The translations under genes were made by a program, and so were the position numbers. Positions 10,429-18,955 of a DNA stretch of 64,000 bases are shown in pieces (positions within the stretch are counted from its first letter, which is position 1; every line of letters starts with the position of its first letter). The DNA is from Rothia nasisuis (GTDB lineage: Bacteria > Actinomycetota > Actinomycetes > Actinomycetales > Micrococcaceae): NCBI RefSeq assembly GCF_928381405.1, contig NZ_CAKMSB010000010.1, forward strand, positions 1 to 64,000. The letters run 5' to 3'. The notes below the pieces were generated by a model. That model saw nothing but the letters and a program-made list of their open reading frames with translations, had not been told where the DNA came from and did not search any database.

Positions 10429-11250
10429 TCACCCCGCCAGGTCTCTGATACGGGCGACGGTCTCAGGTCCAGTTGTGTTCTCGCCTAAGCGATTGGGCTT
10501 GCCAGCTCCGTGGTAGTCCGACGCTCCCGTCACGAGAAGATCGTGTTTGGCCGCTGTTTCTAGTAGCCAGGTGCGGCCTTCTTGGGGGTTGTCACGGTGG
10601 TAGACCTCAAAGCCCGCCAGGCCTGCATCAATCATGGCGAAAATAGTCTCGTCTCTAGCTAGCCTGCCGCGGGCGGCAGCCTTGGGGTGGGCCATGACCG
10701 GTACGCCGCCGGCGGCTCGCACCAGTTCTACCGCTGTTACCGGGTCAACCGCGTAGTGGGGCACATAGTATTTAGATCGGGTGGTCAGGATAGTTTCAAA
10801 GGCCTCGGAGCGGCTGGCTACCGCACCAACTGCCACCAGGGCGTCCGCGATGTGGGGGCGGCCGATTGTAGCCCCCTCATACACGTGGCTTTGGACTATT
10901 TCCCAGGTCAGCGGATAATCTTCGGCGAGTCGTTCGACCATGCGCTGAGCGCGGCTGACGCGCGAGTCACGGGCCCTGTTGATTTCAGCAAGGAGGGGGG
11001 TATCGGTGGGGTCGTGCAGGTAGGAGAGCAGGTGAATGCTCACTCCCTGCGCTGAGCAGGAGATTTCCATGCCCGGAATAAAATCGAGGCCGAAACTGTC
11101 TGCCAGTTCTGTAGCCTCTGCCCAGCCAGCGGTCGTGTCGTGGTCCGTGAGAGCAAAACCGGCCAGCCCGGTGGTAGCGATTTCGGCGATGAGCTCAGGC
11201 ACCGACTGGGTGCCATCAGAGATGCGCGAGTGGGTGTGCAGGTCGTACAT
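10429..11250 (-). CDS. PHP domain phosphoesterase
   Basis: A 273-residue metal-dependent phosphoesterase. The N-terminus has the PHP metal motif DLHTHSRISDG, then ALTDHDT, PGMEIS and, late in the protein, TGASDYHGAGKP, together giving the usual His/Asp/Glu ligand set. Stand-alone members of this size include RNase AM (YciV) and 3',5'-bisphosphate nucleotidases, so a nucleotide or RNA 5'-end substrate is likely but not proven. The gene is monocistronic, divergent from pepP, and probably leaderless. Confidence 0.88.
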   Translation of the reverse strand: MYDLHTHSRISDGTQSVPELIAEIATTGLAGFALTDHDTTAGWAEATELADSFGLDFIPGMEISCSAQGVSIHLLSYLHDPTDTPLLAEINRARDSRVSRAQRMVERLAEDYPLTWEIVQSHVYEGATIGRPHIADALVAVGAVASRSEAFETILTTRSKYYVPHYAVDPVTAVELVRAAGGVPVMAHPKAAARGRLARDETIFAMIDAGLAGFEVYHRDNPQEGRTWLLETAAKHDLLVTGASDYHGAGKPNRLGENTTGPETVARIRDLAG

Positions 11251-11256
11251 GCAACC

Positions 11257-11262
11257 ATCCTA
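11257..11262 (-). promoter_or_regulatory. Probable -10 box of the PHP gene
   Basis: TAGGAT on the minus strand ends six bases before the ATG at 11250. A degenerate copy of the GAGGCTTATTCAAA repeat terminus lies just upstream at 11270-11285. Confidence 0.45.
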
Positions 11263-11492
11263 CAATTCTGAGGTTTATTCAAACGCCCCAAACACAACTG
11301 GCGCACTCAAAGAAACCACGCGCCCCTGAGCCCCAGCGGGCACCGGATGGCAGAACTCACGAGACCTTCAAAGCCCAGGGACCTGCCTTAACGAACGATC
11401 CTCCAAAATTCCCGGGTCAGCTCTCCATGCTCAAGCTTTTCTTACGTATCACCCTAAGATGCATCAGGTGGACGCCCTGCGACCGCGCTCAC

Positions 11493-11498
11493 TAGACT
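11493..11498 (+). promoter_or_regulatory. Probable promoter of pepP
   Basis: TAGACT ends seven bases before the ATG at 11506, with a weak -35-like TGGACG 18 bases further upstream. The spacing points to a leaderless transcript. Confidence 0.5.
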
Positions 11499-11505
11499 TG
11501 AACCC

Positions 11506-13056
11506 ATGACCACTACTGATTCAACCCCCACTCCGGGCGACGACCAGCCCATCGAAGAGCGCGTCACCAACCGCTCTGCTGCCCCCAAGTCCAGCGCTTT
11601 TACTGACTTCATGGCCGCCAACTGGGCGCCCGCGTCCAACCAGCTCCCTGCCCGCGCCCGCGTAGCCGACTTCGCTGCCGAACGCCGTGCCAAGATTTCT
11701 GCACTCTTCCCCGGCGAGCGCCTGGTTCTACCTGCTGGCCCCCTCAAGGTGCGCTCTAACGACACCGACTACCGCTTCCGCCCCCACTCTGCCTTTGCTC
11801 ACCAGACCGGTCTGGGCCTGGATCATGAGCCCGACGCCGTGCTCGTCTTTGAGCCCGTTGAAGAGGGCCAGGGCGATAATGGCTCTCACCACGAGGTCAC
11901 CCTCTACTTCCGCCCCCTGGCAGGCCGCGATACTGAGATGTTCTACCGCGACCCCCGCTATGGTGAATTCTGGATTGGGCCCCGCCCCACCCTCGAATCG
12001 CTGGGCGCTGAATATGGCCTGCGTACCAAGGATCTGGGTGAGCTTGAGGTAGCTATCACCAAGAATGCTGGCCCCCAGGCCCTGGGCGGTGTGCGTATCC
12101 GTCTGGTTCGCAACGTTGACCTGAATGTCGATGCCCTGGTGGATACCTCCCGCTATAACACTTCTGTTGACTTAGAAGAATCAGACAAGCTCGATGCTGC
12201 CCTGACCGAGGCCCTGTCTGAGGCCCGCCTGGTCAAGGACGCCATCGAGGTAGAGAACCTGCGCCGCTCGGTTGACCTGACCATCGAGGGCTTTGCCGAG
12301 GTGGTCAAGGCCCTGCCCGCTGCCGTTGCCCACCGCCGCGGCGAGCGCGTGGTCGAGACCGCCTTTTTCGCCAAGGCCCGTACCGAGGGTAATGACCTGG
12401 GCTACGACACCATTGCAGCGTGCGGTAACAACGCCACCATCCTGCACTGGATCCGCAATAACGGCACCGTTGATGAGGGCAAGCTGCTGCTGCTGGACGC
12501 CGGCGTTGAGGACGATACCCTCTACACCGCGGACGTCACCCGCACCTTCCCGGTCAACGGTAGGTTCTCCGAGGTTCAGGCCAAGGCTTACAACATTGTG
12601 CTGGAAGCTGCCGATGCGGCCTTCAAGGCGGCCGTTCCGGGTAAGAAGTTCCACGAGGTTCACGATGCAGCCATGCAGGTCTTAGCTACCCGCCTGTATG
12701 AGTGGGGTCTTCTGCCGGTTTCTGCTGAGGTTTCCCTGTCGGCTGAGGGCGGCCAGCACCGCCGCTGGATGCCCCACGGCACCAGCCACCACCTGGGTCT
12801 CGATGTGCACGACTGCGCCCAGGCCAAGAATGAGCTCTACATGGAGGGCGTCATCGAGCCCGGTATGGTCTTCACCATTGAGCCCGGCCTCTACTTCAAG
12901 GAAGAGGATCTGGCTATCCCTGAGGAGCTACGCGGCATCGGCATCCGTATCGAGGACGATGTGCTCATCACCGAGGACGGCAACGAGAATCTTTCTGCCG
13001 CCCTGCCCCGCACCGTTGAGGGTATCGAAGCTTGGATGGCAGAGAACTCTCGGTAG
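11506..13056 (+). CDS. pepP: Xaa-Pro aminopeptidase (aminopeptidase P)
   Basis: Removes an N-terminal residue preceding proline. The 516-residue protein has an N-terminal creatinase-like domain (about 45-230) and a C-terminal pita-bread metallopeptidase domain. Dinuclear metal ligands are visible: Asp in LLLDAGVEDD, Asp in TADVTRTFP, His in HGTSHHLGLDVHD, Glu in FTIEPGLYF and Glu in GIRIEDDVLIT. The first 40 residues are a Thr/Pro-rich extension without a signal peptide, so the enzyme is cytoplasmic. Confidence 0.94.
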   Translation: MTTTDSTPTPGDDQPIEERVTNRSAAPKSSAFTDFMAANWAPASNQLPARARVADFAAERRAKISALFPGERLVLPAGPLKVRSNDTDYRFRPHSAFAHQTGLGLDHEPDAVLVFEPVEEGQGDNGSHHEVTLYFRPLAGRDTEMFYRDPRYGEFWIGPRPTLESLGAEYGLRTKDLGELEVAITKNAGPQALGGVRIRLVRNVDLNVDALVDTSRYNTSVDLEESDKLDAALTEALSEARLVKDAIEVENLRRSVDLTIEGFAEVVKALPAAVAHRRGERVVETAFFAKARTEGNDLGYDTIAACGNNATILHWIRNNGTVDEGKLLLLDAGVEDDTLYTADVTRTFPVNGRFSEVQAKAYNIVLEAADAAFKAAVPGKKFHEVHDAAMQVLATRLYEWGLLPVSAEVSLSAEGGQHRRWMPHGTSHHLGLDVHDCAQAKNELYMEGVIEPGMVFTIEPGLYFKEEDLAIPEELRGIGIRIEDDVLITEDGNENLSAALPRTVEGIEAWMAENSR

Positions 13057-13097
13057 GGTGATACCGGCCCGCCCTATTCCCGGCAATGTGAAGCCGG

Positions 13098-14180
13098 CTA
13101 ACTGGCGGGCTTGTCACCGGATTCGTTCTGGGCCTCGTCTTCAGGTGCCCTACGGATTGTAGCTTCGAACTCTTCCTGTGTTTCCACGCGCAGGCCGTAG
13201 CGCTGCTCCCCTTGCTCGGAGCGAATCGCATCGACACGCTCATGGGTGGCGGGAGGTTCAGGGGTCTTACGAATCATCTGCTCGAACTCTTCAGCAGACT
13301 CTACCCGCAAACCGAACTTACCAGCGGCCCTGGAGCCGTCACGGTTGGTCGCAGCGGGCGGAGTGAACACCGGGGCGGCAGGCTCCTGGGGCTGGGTCCC
13401 CGGCTCCTGCTTCTGGTCGGCGGGGTTGAAACCCGGTAAAAAGGGTTCGGGGGCAACAGGACGCTGTGACGCAGGAGCGTTGGGGTCAAACCACTGGGGG
13501 GCGCCCTGTGGGGTACCAGCCTGGCCGCCTGGCTGCCCCTTCTGCTCCGACTGACCTGCCTGTGGCTGCTGGGCTGAGTAGCCCTGAGGGTTAGCCTGGC
13601 TCATACCCGGGTGAATATAGGGGCTGGAGGTAGGCCGGTTGTTTTCAAAGGGGTGAGCGCCCGAGCCGTGTACGCCGCTCTGAGGGCCGCTCGGATGGAC
13701 CGTAACCCGCAGCAGGTGACGAGCGGCTTGGGCAGTTGCCGGAATAGCCATCAAATCAAAACGAGAAGGCATGAGCTGGGTGCGGGTACGGATACCGCGC
13801 CCCTTAGCGCGAGAAGCCACAAAGATTGAGTAGATTATGCAGAAGGCGATAGCCAGCGGAACAATCGACAGAAAGTTAGCCATAATCGAGGTCTGCGTAA
13901 TCACCGCGTTAAAGAGAGCAACCAGAGCACCCAGGCTCAGCCCCTGAAACACCCCGGCGAGGGCGGCACGGGGGTAGGTGGCCTGGCCGGTCACGTAGTC
14001 AACCTGTTGCACGTCATGCCCCACCACATACAGAGAATGCACGGGGAACTTCTGGCTGGCCAGAAATTCGATAGCCTTGTTGACCTCACTCCGGTCGGTG
14101 AAAGTAGCAACCAGTTCACCGGGGGGCAGGTGGTTGGCATCAGCCATGGCCAGGGCAGGGGGTGCTTTGAGTTGATCCAT
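13098..14180 (-). CDS. General stress protein 17M-like membrane protein
   Basis: A 360-residue protein from the ATG at 14180. Its first part (LVATFTDRSEVNKAIEFLASQKFPVHSLYVVG) matches the general stress protein 17M/YflT domain. Two hydrophobic segments follow (about residues 75-130), then a Gln/Pro/Gly-rich linker. The C-terminus holds two copies of a 19-residue motif, GLRVESAEEFEQMIRKTPE and GLRVETQEEFEATIRRAPE, about 30 residues apart. The true start is uncertain: ATGs at 14318 and 14147 are in frame. It is divergent from the MgtE-N/CBS gene. No enzymatic activity can be assigned. Confidence 0.8.
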   Translation of the reverse strand: MDQLKAPPALAMADANHLPPGELVATFTDRSEVNKAIEFLASQKFPVHSLYVVGHDVQQVDYVTGQATYPRAALAGVFQGLSLGALVALFNAVITQTSIMANFLSIVPLAIAFCIIYSIFVASRAKGRGIRTRTQLMPSRFDLMAIPATAQAARHLLRVTVHPSGPQSGVHGSGAHPFENNRPTSSPYIHPGMSQANPQGYSAQQPQAGQSEQKGQPGGQAGTPQGAPQWFDPNAPASQRPVAPEPFLPGFNPADQKQEPGTQPQEPAAPVFTPPAATNRDGSRAAGKFGLRVESAEEFEQMIRKTPEPPATHERVDAIRSEQGEQRYGLRVETQEEFEATIRRAPEDEAQNESGDKPAS

Positions 14181-14302
14181 GCCCTCTATTTTTTCGTATA
14201 CAGCGGTGAGAATGCTGGGAGCTCGCCGAGGTATCGCCACAGGTGAACTCCCGAGGTGGTCGACGTGGCAGGTACAGGCTAAGACGAGTACCCTTGATAA
14301 GT

Positions 14303-15610
14303 GTGAGTAGCGTACCAAACAAAATCTTTATCGCCCGTCTCCTGGGCCTTGACGTTTTCGACCCGCACGGCGACCGCCTAGGTCGTTTGCGTGATGTGGT
14401 GGTGCTCAAGAGCGGCTTTACCCAGTTCTCTGCGGTGGGTTCACTGGCCAAGCTTAAAGAGCCGGTTGTTGTGGGAATCGTCATCGAGATTCTGGGGAAA
14501 AAACGCATCTTTGTACCAATGACCCGCGTGACCTCTATTGACTCAACCCAGGTGATTCTGACTGGTCTGGTCAATCTGCGCCGTTTTGAGCAGCGCGGCA
14601 CCGAAGCCCTAGTGGTTGGTGAAATCTTTGACCGCAAAGTTCAGTTGCGTGACGGATCGGGCCTGGCACAGATTGAGGACGTTGCTATGGAGCAGCGCCG
14701 TAACGGAGACTGGTTCATTTCTGAGCTCTTTATTTCTCGTGGCCACGCAGGTCTCATGCGCCGCCGCAAAGAGACCCTAGTCGTTAACTGGGATGAGGTT
14801 ATACTCTCCACCGATTTTGAACCGCAGGCCGCCACCGCCTTTGTTGCCACACACGAAGACTCCAACCCCGCAGACCTGGCAGATGCTATTCACGAGATGC
14901 CAGATAAGCGCATGGTTGAGGTAGCCCAAGAACTCCAGGACGAGCGTCTAGCTGACGTTCTCCAGGAGCTCCCCGAAGAGGACCAGGTACAGATTCTCTC
15001 CCACCTTGAGGTGGAGCGTGCCGTCAATGTCCTTGAGGAGATGGAACCGGATGACGCCGCCGACCTACTCGGTGAACTCTCTGACTCCCAGCGTGAAGAA
15101 CTTCTGACCCTCATGGATCCCGATGATTCGGACGATGTGCGCCGCCTGCTTGAGTACGATGAGGGAACAACCGGGTCACTCATGAACCCCGTGCCGATTA
15201 TTCTTTCCCCCGAGGCCACCGTGGCTGAAGCCTTGGCCCATATCCGCCAGGAGGAAATCTCTCCCGCTATGGCGGCGGCCGTCATGGTGACCCGTCCGCC
15301 CCTCGAATCTCCCACGGGTAGATACCTGGGAATTGTGCACATGCAGCGCCTACTCCGGCACTCCCCCAGTGAGCAGGTGGGCAACATCATCGATACCTCC
15401 ATCGAGCCGGTCACCGACTCCGCCAGCATCGAAGAAGTCACCCGTGTACTAGCGACCTACGATCTCACCATCATTCCGGTGGTTAACGACCACAACCGCC
15501 TGGTGGGCGCTGTAACCGTTGATGACGTACTCGATGAGATGCTGCCCGATGACTGGAGAACCTACGACGATGGCACCCCGATTCGAAAGGTAGGCCGCCG
15601 CTATGAGTGA
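14303..15610 (+). CDS. MgtE N-terminal/CBS domain protein without a channel
   Basis: A 435-residue protein from the GTG at 14303. The first 150 residues are PRC-barrel-like. An MgtE N-terminal helical superhelix follows, with acidic repeats such as LQELPEEDQVQILSHLEVE and EEMEPDDAADLLGEL, then a CBS pair (about 300-420). The membrane channel of true MgtE is absent, so it cannot transport magnesium alone; a sensing role with its partner is inference. It overlaps the DUF1003 membrane protein by eight bases. An ATG at 14243 is in frame but gives an Arg-rich, unlikely N-terminus. Confidence 0.85.
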   Translation: MSSVPNKIFIARLLGLDVFDPHGDRLGRLRDVVVLKSGFTQFSAVGSLAKLKEPVVVGIVIEILGKKRIFVPMTRVTSIDSTQVILTGLVNLRRFEQRGTEALVVGEIFDRKVQLRDGSGLAQIEDVAMEQRRNGDWFISELFISRGHAGLMRRRKETLVVNWDEVILSTDFEPQAATAFVATHEDSNPADLADAIHEMPDKRMVEVAQELQDERLADVLQELPEEDQVQILSHLEVERAVNVLEEMEPDDAADLLGELSDSQREELLTLMDPDDSDDVRRLLEYDEGTTGSLMNPVPIILSPEATVAEALAHIRQEEISPAMAAAVMVTRPPLESPTGRYLGIVHMQRLLRHSPSEQVGNIIDTSIEPVTDSASIEEVTRVLATYDLTIIPVVNDHNRLVGAVTVDDVLDEMLPDDWRTYDDGTPIRKVGRRYE

Positions 15611-16298
15611 CTCCCACGAGCGTGACGACTTCGCGACCCTGGGCACCCCCCAGCCCAAGAAACGGCGCCCTCTCTTTCAGCTGACCCCCAACCCAGATGC
15701 GTTTGGGCGGATGACCGAGAAAATCGCCCGTTTCATGGGCACTCCCGTGTTCTTGCTCTGGATGACGATCTTCTGTGCCCTCTGGCTGGGCTGGAACACC
15801 ATGGCCCCCGAAGAGTGGCAGTTCGACCCGCGTGCTCTGAACTTCACCCTGCTGACTCTGATGCTCTCGCTCCAGGCCTCCTACGCTGCCCCCTTGCTGC
15901 TGCTGGCTCAGAATCGGCAGGACGACCGCGACCGTGTGGTTGCCCGCCAGGACCGCCAGCGCGACCAGCGTAATCTCGAAGAAACCGAGTATCTGACCCG
16001 GGAGATTGCGTCGCTACGTATCGCTCTGCGTGAGGTCGCTACCCGTGACTTTGTACGCGGCGAGATGCGCGACATCATGGAGGAATTGACTGAAGTGCAA
16101 CGCCGCCAAGAAGAGCTTTTCGCGCGTGCCGAGTCTCTGGCCGCGCGGGCTGGGGAGGCCGTTGAGGCTGAGGACACGGTCTCTTTTGATCCCCATGCTG
16201 CCCAGCCTGCCACCAGCGCCTTTGACGTGCTCTCAGATGACCATCCCAAGATCCGCAAAAAGAAAAAGGTAAAGGATATCGACCGCTCCTTTGAGTAG
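15603..16298 (+). CDS. DUF1003 family membrane protein
   Basis: A 231-residue protein. Two transmembrane segments (about residues 48-65 and 80-100) are followed by a conserved LLLLAQNRQDDRDR segment and a long charged, probably coiled-coil tail (110-190). This is typical of DUF1003, whose function is unknown. The ATG lies inside the end of the upstream MgtE-N/CBS gene, indicating translational coupling, and the two may act as one sensor-membrane unit (inference). Confidence 0.88.
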   Translation: MSDSHERDDFATLGTPQPKKRRPLFQLTPNPDAFGRMTEKIARFMGTPVFLLWMTIFCALWLGWNTMAPEEWQFDPRALNFTLLTLMLSLQASYAAPLLLLAQNRQDDRDRVVARQDRQRDQRNLEETEYLTREIASLRIALREVATRDFVRGEMRDIMEELTEVQRRQEELFARAESLAARAGEAVEAEDTVSFDPHAAQPATSAFDVLSDDHPKIRKKKKVKDIDRSFE

Positions 16299-16311
16299 CG
16301 GCTACTGCCCT

Positions 16312-17442
16312 ATGCATACTGAAGAGAACGAGCAGCTACGCACTGCCCTAGCCACCGTCATCGACCCCGAACTGCGCCAACCCATCACTGATTTGGGCAT
16401 GGTAGAACGCGCCGAGCTGGTAGACGGCACCGCGTATGTTGGCATTGTGCTGACCATCGAGGGTTGCCCCCTCAAGTCAACGATTGAGCAGGACGTCCGC
16501 ACTGCCCTGGGCGCGCTCGAACAGGTTGAGCGCGTGGAGCTGACTGTCGGCTACATGTCTGCTGACCAGCGTGCTGAACTACGCAGGCGGCTAGGCCACA
16601 CCAAAACCAACCCCTTCACCGAGCCGGGAGTGTTGACCAGGGTGTTTGCTGTGGCATCGGGTAAGGGGGGTGTGGGTAAGTCCTCGACCGCCGTCAACCT
16701 GGCAGCGGCCTGTGCCTCAGCAGGTCTGAGCGTAGGCATTATTGACGCTGACGTACACGGCTTTTCGGTCCCGGGCCTGTTGGGTATCACCGGCGGCCCC
16801 ACCCGTATGGACGATATGATTCTCCCGCCCGTAGTTGAAGCACCGGCCGGCGGCGGGGTCATCAAGGTGATTTCTATCGGCATGTTCGTTGAGCCTGACC
16901 AGCCAGTTGCCTGGCGTGGGCCCATGCTACACCGCGCCCTAGAGCAGTTTTTAACAGACGTGCACTTTGGTCACCTGGATGTGCTCTTTCTCGACCTACC
17001 TCCGGGCACCGGAGACATCGCAATCTCCATGGCCCAGCTACTGCCCCACGCCGAAATTCTACTGGTCTCTACCCCTCAGCTGGCTGCGGTGGACGTGGCC
17101 CAGCGCGCGGGTACCCTCAGCGTGCAGACCGGGCAGAAGGTCATTGGGGTGCTCGAGAATATGGCCGCTCTGGTGTTACCGGACGGTTCCGCCCTCCCTC
17201 TCTTTGGCGAAGGCGGCGGTGAGGCACTTACCCGGTCGCTGACCGAGTCCCTAGGTTACGAGGTGCCCCTGCTCGGTTCGGTTCCCCTCGACATGGCGCT
17301 GCGTGAAGGAGGTGACGCTGGCCTTCCTCTTGTCTGGAGCGCCCCCGAGTCGCAGGCAGCCTCCGTGCTCATCGATACCGCCCGGAGGATCACCCACCGC
17401 CCGCGCGGGCTGGCGGGAACCCCGCTCCCTTTCACGGTCTAG
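16312..17442 (+). CDS. Mrp/ApbC family Fe-S cluster carrier ATPase
   Basis: Iron-sulfur cluster carrier of 376 residues from the ATG at 16312. An N-terminal DUF59 (MIP18-like) domain covers about 1-85. A ParA-like P-loop ATPase follows with deviant Walker A ASGKGGVGKSS, Walker B-region LDLPPGTGD and late segments LLVSTPQLAAVDVAQRAG and LFGEGGGEAL. The CxxC that holds the bridging cluster in many Mrp proteins is absent at the expected place (ENMAALVLPDGSALPLFG). It follows the DUF1003 gene by 13 bases and converges on tatB. Confidence 0.9.
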   Translation: MHTEENEQLRTALATVIDPELRQPITDLGMVERAELVDGTAYVGIVLTIEGCPLKSTIEQDVRTALGALEQVERVELTVGYMSADQRAELRRRLGHTKTNPFTEPGVLTRVFAVASGKGGVGKSSTAVNLAAACASAGLSVGIIDADVHGFSVPGLLGITGGPTRMDDMILPPVVEAPAGGGVIKVISIGMFVEPDQPVAWRGPMLHRALEQFLTDVHFGHLDVLFLDLPPGTGDIAISMAQLLPHAEILLVSTPQLAAVDVAQRAGTLSVQTGQKVIGVLENMAALVLPDGSALPLFGEGGGEALTRSLTESLGYEVPLLGSVPLDMALREGGDAGLPLVWSAPESQAASVLIDTARRITHRPRGLAGTPLPFTV

Positions 17443-17455
17443 TTAGGCGCACGGT

Positions 17456-17821
17456 TCAGGTGGCTTCAGCGTCGAAGGGAGCCCAGGCCCCTTTGGGCAG
17501 GCGTGAAATCACGGACGGCGCTGGGGCGGCCGTTGCTTTCTCCTCAAGTTCCTTGCGGCGCTCCTCGTCGTCCTCGGCGAAGGCCTCGCGTACGATAACG
17601 CGGGGGTCATACTGGCGGGGGTCATACTGGCGCCAGTTGATGTCACCCAGGTCAGGGCCTAGAGTCTCTTTGAGGTCGTCCTTGGCGTCGAAGGCCATAC
17701 GGCGAACCCATTTGATAAAGTCTTTAAGTTGTTGGGCGTATTCGGGCATACGCTCTGGCCCGATGACAACAAACACCAGGACTGCAAGAACGATAAACTC
17801 TAGGCCGCTAATTCCAAACAC
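17456..17821 (-). CDS. tatB: Twin-arginine translocase subunit TatB
   Basis: Membrane component of the Tat export receptor. The 121-residue protein has the typical N-terminal transmembrane helix (MFGISGLEFIVLAVLVFVV), the IGPERMPEYA hinge and an amphipathic helix. The tail contains an exact internal repeat, RQYDPRQYDPR, from a 15-bp tandem duplication. It starts with GTG, and TAATCT six bases upstream suggests a leaderless message. It is divergent from the methyltransferase gene; tatA and tatC are not in this window. Confidence 0.9.
   Translation of the reverse strand: MFGISGLEFIVLAVLVFVVIGPERMPEYAQQLKDFIKWVRRMAFDAKDDLKETLGPDLGDINWRQYDPRQYDPRVIVREAFAEDDEERRKELEEKATAAPAPSVISRLPKGAWAPFDAEAT
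17602..17631 (+). repeat. 15-bp tandem duplication inside tatB
   Basis: Two exact head-to-tail copies of GGGGGTCATACTGGC. Being a multiple of three it keeps the tatB frame and adds five residues (RQYDP repeated). Confidence 0.95.
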
Positions 17822-17827
17822 ACCAAG

Positions 17828-17833
17828 AGATTA
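17828..17833 (-). promoter_or_regulatory. Probable -10 box of tatB
   Basis: TAATCT on the minus strand ends six bases before the GTG at 17821; no ribosome binding site is present between them. Confidence 0.45.
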
Positions 17834-17922
17834 CCAGCTTTGTCTGAGGGTTATCCCCCAAACGGGGCAAGGTTGACTAAGATATTCCCAGAATCATGAC
17901 CACGTACTCAGGAGGGTCACCC

Positions 17923-18564
17923 GTGAATGCACAGGAACTTGCCCGCAGCTGGGCCTACACCGAGGGGTTCCCCAGAGAATCCGCTGTGCTCACCAGGGCT
18001 CGTCAGGCCGCTGAGCGCCTCGATGCCTCCCCTGTGACCCCCTCAGTTGCTTCTCTTTTGACGGTGCTCGCGGCAGCAACCGGTGCCGAGCACGCCGTTG
18101 AGGTAGGCTGCGGTGCCGGTGTGTCAACGGTTGCCCTGCTCACCGGCCTGCGCCGGGGAGCAGCACTGACCGCTATCGACATTGACTCCACCCGCTGCCA
18201 GGCCACGCGATCCTTGCTCACCGGGGCGGGCCTGGGCTCCACCCACAGGGTACGAGTCATTACCGGGGATGCCGCCCAGGTGCTCCCGCGCCTCTCTGCC
18301 AATTCCTATGATTTAGCTTTTATTGATGCCGGTGCCGACGTAGCTGAACAACTGGTTTATGATGTGCTCGCCCTCTTAGAGCCCGGCGGCTTACTGCTAC
18401 TTCACGACCCCCTCGCCGCAGGCGCGGTAGCCAACCCTACAGCACGCGACGCTGTGTCAGTCTCGCTACGCACCGTGCTCACCGAGGTCGCCGCCTGCAC
18501 CGACGACGTCCACGTCTCGCTCCTTCACGCAGGTGCCGGGCTCTTTCTGGTCTACAAAAAATAG
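17923..18564 (+). CDS. O-methyltransferase-like SAM-dependent enzyme
   Basis: A 213-residue class I methyltransferase of the family 3 O-methyltransferase type. SAM-binding motif I is AVEVGCGAGVST (about 63-74), followed by the acidic loop TAIDID, then DLAFIDAG and a C-terminal LFLVYKK. The GTG at 17923 is preferred because AGGAGGG lies seven bases upstream; the in-frame ATG at 17896 lacks such a site. TAAGAT at 17877-17882 is the likely -10 box, giving a leader of about 34 bases. The methyl acceptor cannot be read from the sequence. Confidence 0.88.
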   Translation: MNAQELARSWAYTEGFPRESAVLTRARQAAERLDASPVTPSVASLLTVLAAATGAEHAVEVGCGAGVSTVALLTGLRRGAALTAIDIDSTRCQATRSLLTGAGLGSTHRVRVITGDAAQVLPRLSANSYDLAFIDAGADVAEQLVYDVLALLEPGGLLLLHDPLAAGAVANPTARDAVSVSLRTVLTEVAACTDDVHVSLLHAGAGLFLVYKK

Positions 18565-18585
18565 GGCACATCGCAAGCACACGAC

Positions 18586-18632
18586 CAGGCCCCCGGCCAC
18601 CCGCTCTTCACGGGGTAGCTGCCGGGGGCCTG
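18586..18632. terminator. Bidirectional terminator hairpin
   Basis: A 12-bp GC stem (18586-18597 with 18621-18632) lies between the methyltransferase and the convergent DUF3117 gene. Flanking ACAC/TGTG bases extend the pairing. Confidence 0.7.
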
Positions 18633-18666
18633 TGTGACCGTCTCTCAGGCTTTTGAGCTCCTCAGC

Positions 18667-18828
18667 TTAGACGTTCTCTACGCAGGTTCGGATGGCTTCG
18701 ACCTCTTCTTCGGTGATGTCGAGTACCAGACGCCCGCCGCCTTCAACAGGGATTCGCATAACGATGGTGCGGCCTTCGCGCACGATTTCGAGGGGGCCGT
18801 CTCCGGTGCGTGGTTTCTGAGCTGCCAT
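18667..18828 (-). CDS. DUF3117 family small protein
   Basis: A 53-residue protein found by translating the minus strand: it begins MAAQKPRTGDGPLEIVREG and ends with EEEVEAIRTCVENV. This is the near-invariant actinobacterial DUF3117 family; its function is unknown. The ATG has a strong ribosome binding site, AAGGAG, nine bases upstream. It is a single gene between a terminator and the mannosyltransferase gene. Confidence 0.92.
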   Translation of the reverse strand: MAAQKPRTGDGPLEIVREGRTIVMRIPVEGGGRLVLDITEEEVEAIRTCVENV

Positions 18829-18955
18829 GGGAGTCTACTCCTTGAAAAAATAAGTGTGGCCGGTGAGACCGCAGTGTTCTCGGTGGGCTCACCTTCTTTT
18901 AATGATAGTGCTCATCAGCACGTTTGGGGTGGTTTTTGAGCAGAAAACTCTAGGT

